A stretch of DNA of 64,000 nucleotides from Acidiflorens sp963847715 (GCA_963847715.1 CAWKAZ010000001.1:124001-188000), one strand, 5' to 3'; shown: positions 51,847 through 59,992, counted from the first letter of the stretch. The notes: generated by a model from the sequence alone, not told the origin. A program made the numbers and translations.

Positions 51847-52325
51847 GTATGGCCACGGGCTATGCCCCACGGGCTCATGAAGAGAATTGGCTGCCGGTCC
51901 TCGAGCTGGCGATTGAAGAGGTATTCGAGATCATGCTGGGCTGCAAGGTGAAGCCCACAAGGGAACCGGAGGCGATGATCCACGGCCAGTTCACCGCCAT
52001 GATCGGACTAGCCGGGGCATTGTGCGGCATACTGACGGTTTGCTGCAGCGCCGAGACCGCGCGTCAGATCGCCCAGTCCATGCTGGGAGACACGGTCGAT
52101 TGCGAAGACCAGGTATCGGACGCGCTGGGAGAGGTCTGCAACATGATCGCCGGGAATTTCAAAAACAAACTCGCTGGTACCGATGAACGATGTTTGTTGA
52201 GTGTGCCGAGCGTAGTCAGCGGCGGAGAATATAGCCTCCATTCGATGGTAGACGGCAATGCCCTCGAAACCGCGCTGATTTTTCAAGGCGCGCCGGTCTC
52301 AGTTCGCCTGCAGTTGCAAAACTGA
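51843..52325 (+). CDS. cheX: CheX-type chemotaxis phosphatase
   Basis: The 160-residue CheC/CheX-like protein has the phosphatase motif 'SDALGEVCNMIAGNFKNKLAG' (Glu and Asn of the E-x3-N signature), 'GLAGALCGILTVCCSAETARQI' and a C-terminal 'NALETALIFQGAPVSVRLQL'. CheX dephosphorylates CheY-P. The ATG overlaps the cheY stop (ATGA). No cheA or cheW is nearby. Confidence 0.85.
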   Translation: MSMATGYAPRAHEENWLPVLELAIEEVFEIMLGCKVKPTREPEAMIHGQFTAMIGLAGALCGILTVCCSAETARQIAQSMLGDTVDCEDQVSDALGEVCNMIAGNFKNKLAGTDERCLLSVPSVVSGGEYSLHSMVDGNALETALIFQGAPVSVRLQLQN

Positions 52326-52379
52326 CAAAGGCAGGGTTTAGGTCGCAGGTTTCAGGAACAGAGGGGCGGAATTTGCTAG

Positions 52380-52398
52380 CCAGCGCGTCAGCGCTGGG
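52380..52398. repeat. palindromic element CCAGCGCG-TC-AGCGCTGGG
   Basis: It lies in the convergent gap between cheX and fabD. It is nearly the same as CCCAGCGCGTAAGCGCTGGG at 58632-58651. Weaker palindromes (GGACGGAGGCCGTCC and GTCCCGCAAGGGAC) follow up to 52434. Confidence 0.6.
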
Positions 52399-52492
52399 GC
52401 AGGACGGAGGCCGTCCGAGTCCCGCAAGGGACGCTACTTCCAGTAACGATGCGGTAAATCCAACCCCGGCGAAGCTAAGCCGCCGTCGCCAT

Positions 52493-53428
52493 CTACGTCA
52501 GCGTCTTCTGCAGCGACGCCTCATCGCCCACCGTCATGCAGGTCTTCGACCGGTCGATCTGCCGCATCAGTCCCCACAGAACTTTTCCCGGGCCAACTTC
52601 TACAAACACCGTGGCTCCCTTTTCGATCAGCAGCCGGACTGATGGCTCCCATTTCACCGCACCCGTCACCTGACGAACCAGTGCGTCGCGTGCGGCCTCC
52701 GCCGAGCTGACTACAACTGCATCGACATTACAAACCACGGAGCAGGATGGATTTCGAAAGCTGAGTCCATTCAAATCTCCCGCCAGCCGATCCTGCGCGG
52801 GCTGCATCAACGCGCAATGGAAGGGTGCGCTTACGGGCAAGCTGACGGCCTTCTTCGCGCCGCGTTCGGTCGCTAGCTTGATCGCCCGTTCGACCGCGCC
52901 AGCGTTCCCGGAAATCACAATCTGCTCCGGCGAATTAATGTTGGCCGCCTGGCAGACTTCCCCCTGCGCCGCTTCACGGGCAATTTCGCTGACCTTTTCG
53001 AGCGGCATGCCGAGAATGGCCGCCATCGCTCCCACGCCCACCGGCACCGCTTCCTGCATATACTGACCACGATTTCGAACCGTGCGCAAGGCATCGGCAA
53101 ACGACAGAGTGCCCGCAGCCACGTGTGCCGAATATTCTCCCAGGCTATGTCCAGCGACAAAATCCGGTTGCAAACCTTTTTCCTGCAGCACGCGCCACGC
53201 CGCCACCGACGCCGCCAGAATCGCTGGCTGGGTGATTTCCGTCAACTTCAACTTCTCTTCCGGACCTTCAAAACACAGTTCCGACAGCTTGTAGCCGACA
53301 GCCTCGTCGGCTTCTTCAAACGTCTGCCGCGCCACTGAGTAATTGGCAGCGAGCTCTTTGCCCATGCCAACTGCTTGCGAACCTTGTCCGGGAAATAGAA
53401 ATGCAATCGGGGAGTTTGAATTTGTCAT
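52493..53428 (-). CDS. fabD: malonyl-CoA:ACP transacylase
   Basis: FabD loads malonyl units onto acyl carrier protein for fatty-acid synthesis. The 311-residue product has 'AFLFPGQGSQAVGMGKELAA', the Ser-His catalytic motif 'FVAGHSLGEYSAHVAAG', 'MQEAVPVGVGAMAAILG', the second His in 'VSLPVSAPFHCALM' and 'VFVEVGPGKVLWGL'. It is last of the yceD-rpmF-plsX-fabD cluster on the minus strand. The start was set at 53428 (MTNSNS); a TTG at 53440 is an alternative. Confidence 0.94.
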   Translation of the reverse strand: MTNSNSPIAFLFPGQGSQAVGMGKELAANYSVARQTFEEADEAVGYKLSELCFEGPEEKLKLTEITQPAILAASVAAWRVLQEKGLQPDFVAGHSLGEYSAHVAAGTLSFADALRTVRNRGQYMQEAVPVGVGAMAAILGMPLEKVSEIAREAAQGEVCQAANINSPEQIVISGNAGAVERAIKLATERGAKKAVSLPVSAPFHCALMQPAQDRLAGDLNGLSFRNPSCSVVCNVDAVVVSSAEAARDALVRQVTGAVKWEPSVRLLIEKGATVFVEVGPGKVLWGLMRQIDRSKTCMTVGDEASLQKTLT

Positions 53429-53465
53429 GGTTAAAAACAATGAGATGCTACGAACATTGAATCGC

Positions 53466-53492
53466 GCGCTAGGTGCTAAGCGCTAAATGCTG
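53466..53492. repeat. heptamer array overlapping the plsX 3' end
   Basis: GCGCTAG, GTGCTAA, GCGCTAA, ATGCTG on the plus strand. On the coding strand it encodes the last residues of PlsX ('QHLALST') and its stop. It uses the same words as the purF start array. Confidence 0.72.
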
Positions 53493-54488
53493 CAATTGGG
53501 CCAGCTCCCGCTCGATGGTTTCGTTCACTTTCCCTTCAGCGAATTCTGCAGCCACTCGCACCGCATTCTTGATCGCATTGGTATTGGACGACCCGTGCGT
53601 GATGATGCAGACGCCTTTGATCCCCAGCAGCGGAGCGCCGCCATACTCGGTGTGATCGAGCCGCTTCTTGAAATCGGAAAATGCGTCGCGCGAAAGATAC
53701 GCGCCCACCTGCCGCGTGATCGTCGCTCGCAGAGTTTCTTTCAGCACGGTCCGAACGAGGCGCGCCACGCCTTCCGAAGTCTTCAGCGCAACGTTGCCGA
53801 CAAAGCCGTCGGCGACAATCACGTCTACATGGCCGTTATATAAGTCGCGGCCTTCGACATTGCCGATGAATTGTATGGGAAGCCGCTTCAGCAATTGAAA
53901 AGCTTCGCGCGTCAGGTCGTTCCCTTTGCCTTCTTCTTCCCCGATCGAAAGCAAACCGACCCGCGGATGCTTCTTCCCAAAGATGGACCGGCAATAAATA
54001 TCGCCCATCACCGCGAACTGCTCGAGATTTTGCGCGGTGCAATCGACGTTCGCGCCAACGTCCAACAAAACCGCCGCCGTGTTGAGCACCGTGGGAAATG
54101 CGGCCGCCAGTGCAGGACGATCCACTCCCGGCAGCGCTCCGAGCACGACTTTAGCCGCGGCCATGGCCGCGCCCGTATTGCCCGCCGTCACAAAACCGGC
54201 GGCCCGCCCTTCGCGCACCAGACGCAGTCCGACTCGGATCGACGAATCGCGCTTGCCGCGAATCGCATCCACTTTGTCGTCCATGGTGATGACTTCGCTG
54301 GCGTGAACTACCTCCACGGGCAGCCGCCGCGCACCAGGATAGCGCGCGAGTTCCGCTTTGAGACGGTCTTCCGGCCCCACCAGCAGCACCCGCACGCCGT
54401 GGTGGCGTGCCGCCTGCAATGCGCCTTCAATCTCCGGCTTCGGCGCCTTGTCGGACCCCATCGCATCGAGTGCGATTACGCTAGGCAT
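53469..54488 (-). CDS. plsX: phosphate acyltransferase PlsX
   Basis: PlsX makes acyl-phosphate from acyl-ACP, the first step of bacterial phospholipid synthesis. The 339 residues show 'VIALDAMGSDKAPKPEIEGAL', 'RDSSIRVGLRLVREGRAAGFVTAGNTGAAMAA' and 'GLLSIGEEEGKGNDLTREAF' with 'GNVEGRDLYNGHVDVIVADGFVGNVALKTSEG'. The last few residues come from a heptamer array. It lies between rpmF and fabD as in most bacteria. Confidence 0.95.
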   Translation of the reverse strand: MPSVIALDAMGSDKAPKPEIEGALQAARHHGVRVLLVGPEDRLKAELARYPGARRLPVEVVHASEVITMDDKVDAIRGKRDSSIRVGLRLVREGRAAGFVTAGNTGAAMAAAKVVLGALPGVDRPALAAAFPTVLNTAAVLLDVGANVDCTAQNLEQFAVMGDIYCRSIFGKKHPRVGLLSIGEEEGKGNDLTREAFQLLKRLPIQFIGNVEGRDLYNGHVDVIVADGFVGNVALKTSEGVARLVRTVLKETLRATITRQVGAYLSRDAFSDFKKRLDHTEYGGAPLLGIKGVCIITHGSSNTNAIKNAVRVAAEFAEGKVNETIERELAQLQHLALST

Positions 54489-54509
54489 GGATGATGAAGA
54501 AAGAAGGAA

Positions 54510-54695
54510 CTAGGACTTTTCTTCAACCGCTAGAACTTCGCGCCCCTTGTAAGTCCCGCACTTTGGGCAGGCACGGTGTGGCATTTTCTGCTCGTGGCAG
54601 TTGGGACACTCCGAGAGCGAGTGCTTGGAGAGCGAGTCGTGAGCGCGCCGCGTAGCCGTGCGCTTCTGTGAATGTCGTCGTTTTGGATTAGGCAT
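54510..54695 (-). CDS. rpmF: 50S ribosomal protein L32
   Basis: The 61-residue product begins 'MPNPKRRHSQKRTATRRAHD' and has the zinc ribbon 'CPNCHEQKMPHRACPKCGTYKGREV', with two CxxC pairs. It sits between yceD and plsX, the standard place. Confidence 0.96.
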   Translation of the reverse strand: MPNPKRRHSQKRTATRRAHDSLSKHSLSECPNCHEQKMPHRACPKCGTYKGREVLAVEEKS

Positions 54696-54708
54696 GATGT
54701 TCCTTCTT

Positions 54709-54769
54709 AGTTCTCAGTTGTCAGTTCTCAGTGAACCCGCCTTTACTGAAGACTGATAACTGACAACTC
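54709..54769. repeat. inverted pair of heptamer arrays (GTTCTCA / CTGATAA words)
   Basis: Left: GTTCTCA, GTTGTCA, GTTCTCA, GTGAACC. Right: CTGAAGA, CTGATAA, CTGACAA, CTC. They occupy the yceD-rpmF gap and can pair. Confidence 0.78.
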
Positions 54770-54770
54770 T

Positions 54771-55322
54771 TTACTGATTCAATTTCGTCCGTATCTCTTT
54801 CAGTGCCGACCAGCGCGGATCTTCCACTTCATCCACGCACGAGCACTGCACTTCATTCAAATTCTTGCCGCAATGCGGACACAAACCTTTGCAATCTTCG
54901 CGGCAAATCGTCTTCAAAGGCAGCGCCAGCAATACCTGCTCGCGCAACGTGTCTTCCAACAGCAAACCTTCGCCGCTGTAGTACCCGATCTCGGCCTCGG
55001 CGTCCGTCACCGAGAGCTCCTCATGGCCGGAGTCCGTTCCCAGCGGCCGGTAGAGCAAATCGAAACTGCGCTCCACCGGATGCACCACCGGTTCGAGACA
55101 ACGCGCACAAGGCACTTCCAGGCTGGTATCCAGCTTGCCTTTTACCCGGATGTCCTGCACCACCTTGTGCTTACCGTGATGCTCTTCGACCAGGTCGGCC
55201 CGGCCTTCGCTGCGCAGCGGCGATCGCTGCCGCACCTCGTCCCCCAGATCGATCACACCCGGGCCAAACTCCTCCCGAAAATCGACAGGATTAATCTCCA
55301 GATCCTTCAGTTCGATGAGCAT
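54771..55322 (-). CDS. yceD: YceD/DUF177 family protein
   Basis: YceD proteins are linked to 23S rRNA processing/accumulation and sit upstream of rpmF. The 183-residue product has the two cysteine pairs 'EVPCARCLEPVVHPVERSF' and 'CREDCKGLCPHCGKNLNEVQCSC', the usual DUF177 C-terminal pattern, and ends 'DPRWSALKEIRTKLNQ'. The start was placed at ATG 55322 (MLIELKDLEI); a GTG at 55343 is possible. Confidence 0.9.
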   Translation of the reverse strand: MLIELKDLEINPVDFREEFGPGVIDLGDEVRQRSPLRSEGRADLVEEHHGKHKVVQDIRVKGKLDTSLEVPCARCLEPVVHPVERSFDLLYRPLGTDSGHEELSVTDAEAEIGYYSGEGLLLEDTLREQVLLALPLKTICREDCKGLCPHCGKNLNEVQCSCVDEVEDPRWSALKEIRTKLNQ

Positions 55323-55461
55323 CGGAACCCCCGCCGCCCCCACTCAAATTACCGCAAAGGCCTGCGGAAGTGCGCACAGAGACGAAAGTCTCTCAGGGAG
55401 CAATACTTAAGAATAAAGGGCTGAAATAGCGGTGTCAAGCAAGCGACGAAATCTCCTGACC

Positions 55462-55485
55462 TAGGGATATGCTAGACTATCCCTA
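55462..55485. promoter_or_regulatory. vapBC promoter/operator: TAGGGATA-N8-TATCCCTA
   Basis: A perfect 8-bp inverted repeat ends in the first base of the vapB start codon. TATGCT at 55468-55473 inside it matches a -10 box, which would put the transcription start near the ATG and give a leaderless or nearly leaderless mRNA. This layout fits autorepression by the VapBC complex. Confidence 0.65.
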
Positions 55486-55736
55486 TGGCCACCCTATACG
55501 TGGAAAATGTGCCCAAGGACCTCTACGAAGCCCTGCGCGCCCGCGCCCGCAAGAACCGCAGCTCCATCGCCGCCGAAGTGATTGAACTTCTGGAGCAGTT
55601 CGTCCCAACCCCGGCCGAGTTGCGGCGGCGCATGCGCGCCTATGAACAACTGAGGAAGGTGCAAGCCTCCACGCCTCCCGGCCCGGGGCCTTTTCAAAGC
55701 GCAGAAGAAATGATCCGCGAGGATCGCTCGCGGTGA
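55485..55736 (+). CDS. vapB: FitA/VapB-type antitoxin (ribbon-helix-helix)
   Basis: This 83-residue protein has a ribbon-helix-helix N-terminus ('MATLYVENVPKDLYEALRARARKNRSSIAAEVIELLEQF') that should bind the operator just upstream, and a Pro/Gly-rich tail ('STPPGPGPFQSAEEMIREDRSR') that should wrap the toxin. The stop overlaps the toxin GTG by 4 bases (GTGA), the usual tight coupling. Confidence 0.87.
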   Translation: MATLYVENVPKDLYEALRARARKNRSSIAAEVIELLEQFVPTPAELRRRMRAYEQLRKVQASTPPGPGPFQSAEEMIREDRSR

Positions 55737-56164
55737 CGACCTGCGTGGTGGACGCCTGTGTGGCAGTCAAGTGGCTCTTGCCCGCGGCTGGCGAAGGACT
55801 CCTCGAACAAGCTAATCATCTCCTCGAAAGACATGCGAGACGCGAGTTGCAACTGTTGGCACCAAACCTTATCGAGGCGGAGATCGGCAATGTCCTTTGG
55901 AAGGCTGTACAGCGCAACCGGATCAGCCCGACGGAAGCCGAGAATTCCTTGCGACAGTTCACTGCTCTTGCCATCCACGTCCTTCCCACTTCCGATTTGT
56001 TGGGCCAAGCATTGCAAATCGCTGTGGGGTGCAACCGCAGTTTTTACGATAGCCTCTATGTCGCGCTCGCTCTCGCGACCAAGACGGAGCTCATTACCGC
56101 CGACGAGCGCCTGGTCAACGCCCTCGGCAGCCGCTTCCCCATTCGCTGGCTGGGAGCTTTCTAG
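55733..56164 (+). CDS. vapC: PIN-domain ribonuclease toxin VapC
   Basis: The 143-residue PIN domain has the acidic residues in 'TTCVVDACVAVKWLLPAAGEG', 'LLAPNLIEAEIGNVLWKAV', 'RSFYDSLYVALALATKTELITADERLVNAL', which coordinate Mg for RNA cleavage. VapC toxins cut tRNA or rRNA; the target here is unknown. It is co-transcribed with the antitoxin. Confidence 0.9.
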   Translation: MTTCVVDACVAVKWLLPAAGEGLLEQANHLLERHARRELQLLAPNLIEAEIGNVLWKAVQRNRISPTEAENSLRQFTALAIHVLPTSDLLGQALQIAVGCNRSFYDSLYVALALATKTELITADERLVNALGSRFPIRWLGAF

Positions 56165-56195
56165 TTGGGCACAGGTCTTGCGCTATACTGTGGCG

Positions 56196-56246
56196 CAGGC
56201 GATGGAGTTCGCCGTTAACCGCCCTCCGGGCTGATAACTCCTACAG
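56196..56246 (+). promoter_or_regulatory. fluoride riboswitch (crcB motif)
   Basis: GGCGATGGAGTTCGCC (56198-56213), GTTAACC, GCCC-TCC-GGGC (56221-56231) and TGATAACTCCTAC (56232-56244) match the crcB RNA consensus: a helix with a GGAGTT loop whose bases pair with ACTCC downstream (pseudoknot), and a GNNAACC core. A TATACT box at 56184-56189 would start transcription just before it. It controls the crcB-DUF190 genes that follow and turns them on with fluoride. Confidence 0.92.
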
Positions 56247-56269
56247 AGCTTTTGCAGGAGGACTCCGCC

Positions 56270-56665
56270 TTGAGCATTCAAGCAAGCCATCTCTCCAATT
56301 ACATCTGGATCGCCCTCGGTGCCGTGGTCGGAGCCAGCGCGCGCTACTTCCTGAACACTCTCATCGCGCGCGACATCTCATCCGCGTTTCCCTACGGCAC
56401 GCTGCTCATCAACATCACCGGCAGCCTCATACTCGGATTTTTCCTGGTCTTCTCAACCGAGCGCGCGTTGCTTGATCCGCGCTGGCGTCTGCTCGTGGCG
56501 GTCGGCTTCTGCGGCTCCTACACGACGTTCTCCAGTTACGCCTTCGAAAGCTTCGCGCTCATGGAGCAAGGACAGTGGCTCCTGAGCGGCATTAACGTCA
56601 TCGGTAGCAATGCTCTCTGCCTCGCGGGAGTACTCGCTGGCGCCGCCCTTGCCCGGGCGCTGTAA
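56270..56665 (+). CDS. crcB: fluoride ion exporter CrcB (Fluc)
   Basis: The 131-residue protein has four membrane helices and the Fluc motifs 'GAVVGASARYFLNTLI', 'YGTLLINITGSLILGFF' and 'GFCGSYTTFSSYAFESFALM'. It forms a dual-topology dimer that lets fluoride out. The start is TTG at 56270 with GGAGG 9 bases upstream; an in-frame TTG at 56252 has no ribosome site and would begin before it. Confidence 0.94.
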   Translation: MSIQASHLSNYIWIALGAVVGASARYFLNTLIARDISSAFPYGTLLINITGSLILGFFLVFSTERALLDPRWRLLVAVGFCGSYTTFSSYAFESFALMEQGQWLLSGINVIGSNALCLAGVLAGAALARAL

Positions 56666-56684
56666 AATTGCAGTCGGAGCGGAC

Positions 56685-57002
56685 ATGGCCGTCCAAGTCA
56701 CGATCTATCTCACCGAAGGCGACTCCTGGCACCATCGCCCGCTGCATCTCGAAATCCTGAAATATCTGCGCGAAGAAAATGTCTTCGGAGCGGTCGCCTA
56801 CCACGCGGTAGCCGGATTCCTCGGGCGCGACCGGGTCCACACCGCCCACCTCGTCGAAGCCGGAGGCCAGTTGCCTGTCGTCCTCTCCTTTGTCGACACC
56901 GACGAGCATGTCAACCGCGTTTTGCCGAAGCTCAAAGAAATGGCCGCCCAACGCCTCATCGTGCGTGAAAACGTAGTCATCGAGCAAGGCAGCCTCGACT
57001 AA
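56685..57002 (+). CDS. DUF190 family protein, crcB partner
   Basis: This 105-residue protein ('AVQVTIYLTEGDSWHHRPLHLEILKYLREENVFGAV', split by residue, with 'VAGFLGRDRVHTAHLVE' and 'LPVVLSFVDTDEHVNRVLPKLKEM') is a DUF190 protein with a PII-like ferredoxin fold. It follows crcB by 19 bases, a common pairing in bacteria, so it belongs to the fluoride-response unit. Its role, perhaps sensing or modulating the channel, is unproven. GGAG lies 5 bases before the ATG. Confidence 0.88.
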   Translation: MAVQVTIYLTEGDSWHHRPLHLEILKYLREENVFGAVAYHAVAGFLGRDRVHTAHLVEAGGQLPVVLSFVDTDEHVNRVLPKLKEMAAQRLIVRENVVIEQGSLD

Positions 57003-57157
57003 ATTCCCCCTCCCCGTGTACCAGTGATTTTTGTCCAAAGTACACTCCGATTCCGCCAAATGGCCAATCGCCGCGTGCCCACTCGCACAACCACAAGCAC
57101 ACTCCTGAGAGGGGAAATCGACCCGCACCTCGCGGTACTTTAATGCAGAGGATCCCC

Positions 57158-58600
57158 ATGTCAGCTTCCATGTCGCACGCCCTACGCCGCAGTTCGAGAG
57201 TTCCGGTTTCCCTCCCCGTTCGAGTGACCAGCCTCGAGCCCAATCCCAAGTTCTCCGAGATCTGCGAGACGCTGGTGGTTAGCGCGCACGGTTGTGCGCT
57301 CCGCCTCCCCGTGAAACTAGACGCTGGGAGCGCTCTGCGCCTGCAAGGACGAGGAGGGCGCCAGACGACCGCCTATGTCGTCTTCTGCCAGCCGCTAGGA
57401 GGCGACGGACAAGGCTTTCGCCTGGGCGCACAGCTCGACCAGCCAGAAAATTTCTGGGGACTGGAATCCTATCCCGATGACTGGAAAGTGGTGGAGATGC
57501 CCGCACTCGCGACGCTACAACCTACCAAGAAACCGTCGGCGAAGGCCGTTGTTCTCGCCCCGCCACCAACCTCTTCCCGGGCTTCGCGAGAAGTGCTCGA
57601 CAAAATCGAGGAGCAACTCTCCGAAGACCGTTTGCGCGGTGTGCTCGCATTTCTAGTTCGCCCCTTGCAGGCCGAGGTCACCGAACTCCGCGAGAAGTTG
57701 GCCAACAACGCGAAGCGCAATCGTTTCGAAGTATCGCTCGGCTACATTCCTCCCGAACTGGAGGAGAAACTGTGGGAGCGCCTTCGCCAGGACCTGGGCA
57801 CGCGCGTTCTGCAGGAAACCAGGGAACAGTCCACCGAAATGCTCGGATCGGCAAAGGCATCCATCGAACAAAAAGTCAGCGCAGCCCTGACGGAGTTCCG
57901 CCATCGACTGTCCGGGGAATTGCATTCTGTCGAACAACGTGCGCAGGTGTTGTCCAAGGAAATTACCACCACCGCGCAGCAACACATCCGCGCCGGAATC
58001 GAGAAGCTGCAACGCCAGGCGCTCGACACGGGAGCGCATCTCAACGTCCAAAGCGAAAAGCTGTTGACCTCTCTGCAGGGACAACTTGTGAATTCGCACG
58101 ACGCTCATCGCCGCGAGATTGAGCAAATCCATGCGGAAGCCACTGGCAAGGCAGAACACCTGCAGTCGGAGGTCACGGACCTGAACCGCCGAATCGGCAC
58201 GCTGAACGAATCTGTGCGCCGACTCGAGTCCGATCTCGACGCGCATCTCGAGGGCGTCGCCGGTGAAATCGTCAAGGAAGCGCGAGCGCACCTTGAGAAT
58301 GCGGTCGTTCTGAGCCTGAAAGACCTGCAAGCCCGCGGCTCCAACGAAGTCGAAAGCCGTCTCAACGAAATCTGCGGCCACCTGAGAACAATCCAAAACC
58401 GGATTGAAGAGTCCTTCGCCGGTTCGCTGACCGCCCAAGGCGATGAAGCCCTGCAGTCCATGGGACAGCAGTTCGAGGAAGTAGCGCATAAGTCCACCGA
58501 AAAGTGGCGGCTGGCGCTAGCCAAAGATTTGAATTCAGTTGCAAAGACTCTGGGCCAACAACTTCGTCAGGACCTGGACACCGAAGGAGAGGGGAGCTAG
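57158..58600 (+). CDS. PilZ-domain protein with long coiled coil
   Basis: From ATG 57158 (GAGG 7 bases upstream) the product has 480 residues. The first 120 residues look like a PilZ domain ('LRRSSRVPVSLPVRVTSLEP', 'HGCALRLPVKLDAGSALRLQ', 'GFRLGAQLDQP'), though the RxxxR and D/NxSxxG c-di-GMP residues are only partly kept ('RRSSR', 'VVSAHG'). Residues 150-480 are a nearly continuous coiled coil ('IEEQLSEDRLRGVLAFLVRPL', 'DLNRRIGTLNESVRRLESDL', 'HLRTIQNRIEESF'). No membrane segment is seen. The role is unknown; a c-di-GMP-linked structural function is inferred. Confidence 0.78.
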   Translation: MSASMSHALRRSSRVPVSLPVRVTSLEPNPKFSEICETLVVSAHGCALRLPVKLDAGSALRLQGRGGRQTTAYVVFCQPLGGDGQGFRLGAQLDQPENFWGLESYPDDWKVVEMPALATLQPTKKPSAKAVVLAPPPTSSRASREVLDKIEEQLSEDRLRGVLAFLVRPLQAEVTELREKLANNAKRNRFEVSLGYIPPELEEKLWERLRQDLGTRVLQETREQSTEMLGSAKASIEQKVSAALTEFRHRLSGELHSVEQRAQVLSKEITTTAQQHIRAGIEKLQRQALDTGAHLNVQSEKLLTSLQGQLVNSHDAHRREIEQIHAEATGKAEHLQSEVTDLNRRIGTLNESVRRLESDLDAHLEGVAGEIVKEARAHLENAVVLSLKDLQARGSNEVESRLNEICGHLRTIQNRIEESFAGSLTAQGDEALQSMGQQFEEVAHKSTEKWRLALAKDLNSVAKTLGQQLRQDLDTEGEGS

Positions 58601-58631
58601 AACCCAGCCGCGGAGCGGCGTTATTCGTTAG

Positions 58632-58651
58632 CCCAGCGCGTAAGCGCTGGG
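58632..58651. repeat. palindrome CCCAGCGCGTAAGCGCTGGG
   Basis: An almost perfect 20-base palindrome in the convergent gap after the PilZ gene. It is nearly the same as that at 52380-52398. A second hairpin (GCCCCGGAGGGGC) lies at about 58673-58686. Confidence 0.6.
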
Positions 58652-58697
58652 TACAGCATCGCATCGACGGCGAGCCCCGGAGGGGCGACACCTCCAC

Positions 58698-59868
58698 TTA
58701 CTTCATCCCAAGCGCCCGCAAAACCCCGTCATCCGCGACCGCTTTCCCTTCGTTCTTCGTAACCACGCCGAACGATCCCGAATAATCCCACATCGTCCAG
58801 CCAATGCCTTCGTGCTCGAGCGCGGTCCGCACATCGTGCAACCACGCCGCCCGATCGCTAGGATCGGCAAACTCCCGATACACGCCGAACTCGTCGCACA
58901 CCACCGGAACCCAATGCCTCCGTGCCCACTCCGCAGCCTGCTTCATCTCCGCTTCAATGCGCTGAGCATCCCAGTGATCTTGTCCATAGCGGATCACCTG
59001 GAGCCGGTCGTTCTCGTCGGGGACCAGCGCGGCCGCGCGCGCCGCGTTCTCGGGGCTCGACGGATACTTCACACCGCGCAGCCAGTGCCAGTAATACGCG
59101 CTCCAGGTCGCGCCCTGATGCGTGAAAATGTGGGGCTCATAAAAATGGAAGCTGTAGATTACGTTCGGATCGCGCAGCGGCTCCTGAAAAACCAAATCGT
59201 CGTCATCCGACCAGCGTGCCCCCGCGGGCGATTATCGTGTGCGAGGGTGCACCTTCCCGGATTGCCGCCACCAGCCTCATCTGCACCCCTAGCCAACGGT
59301 ACCGGTCGCTGAACTCGGGCTCATTCAGAATTTCCAGAAATACGTGGTCGGCGTCCCACGTCGAGTAATGTCCCGCCAGCGCCCTCCAGAAATCGGCCAG
59401 CTTCTCGACAAACAGATCATCCTTGGCCAGCCGCGCCTTGAAGTCGCTCTCCGGATGCAGGTCGATCACAACGCTGAGCCCATGATCCAGAATCATCTTT
59501 ACCGCCGCATCGAGCGACGCGAGATACGCCGCCGGAATTTTGTTCGGTTCGCGCTCGTCAAACATTGGCTGCGGATTCACACTCAGCCGCACATGATCAA
59601 AGCCCATCGCCTTGATCAGCGCGATATCGTCGGCGGTAGTCCAACTTTCGAAATGCTCCTTCGTGTATCCGCGCTTGTCATAGACCTGCGCAAACCATTC
59701 GCTGGCATTGATTCCCCGCTTGAGTTTTTGCGCACGCGAAAACGCAGGCGGGTACTCGCGAAAAGCCGACCCGCTGCCAGCCGCGTGACCAGTCTGGCCC
59801 GCAGCGCTGCCTGCCAGCCATAATGCTGCCAGCACCAGCGCGAATTGCGATCTCAAGCCGCGAATCAT
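58698..59868 (-). pseudogene. GH5-type glycoside hydrolase (cellulase family), interrupted by a frameshift
   Basis: Read 5' to 3' on the minus strand, the protein has a signal peptide (ATG 59868, with AAGGA 4 bases upstream), then the GH5 N-terminal half: 'RGINASEWFAQVYD', 'MGFDHVRLSVNPQPMFDE', 'HGLSVVIDLHPESDF' and the acid/base region 'VFLEILNEPEFSDRYRW'. After 'HTIIARGG' the frame ends in TGA. One base away the other half goes on: 'NVIYSFHFYEPHIFTHQG', 'WVPVVCDEFGVYREF' (nucleophile Glu) and 'GIGWTMWDYSGSFGVV'. One extra base in the five-C run at 59219-59223 accounts for it. Both catalytic glutamates are present, so the inactivation is either very recent or a sequencing error. Confidence 0.85.
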
Positions 59869-59901
59869 GAATTCCTTCCAGATTGATACACTGAATTCGC
59901 C

Positions 59902-59981
59902 GACAGCAACCAACAGCGAACGACCAACGACAAGCGACTAAAGACAAGCGACTAAAGACAAGCGACTAACGACCAGAAACA
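59902..59981. repeat. heptamer array (CGACTAA / AGACAAG words)
   Basis: CGACCAA, CGACAAG, CGACTAA, AGACAAG, CGACTAA, AGACAAG, CGACTAA, CGACCAG: the longest uninterrupted array in the window, with a strict 7-base period (14-base in part). It fills the divergent gap between the GH5 gene and the PLP enzyme gene. Confidence 0.82.
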
Positions 59982-59992
59982 AAGACTAGCCC

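Noticed and set aside
59196..59225. In-frame TGA in the GH5 gene as a selenocysteine codon, given selB
   Set aside because: The continuation of the protein lies in a different frame, so recoding TGA would not restore it.
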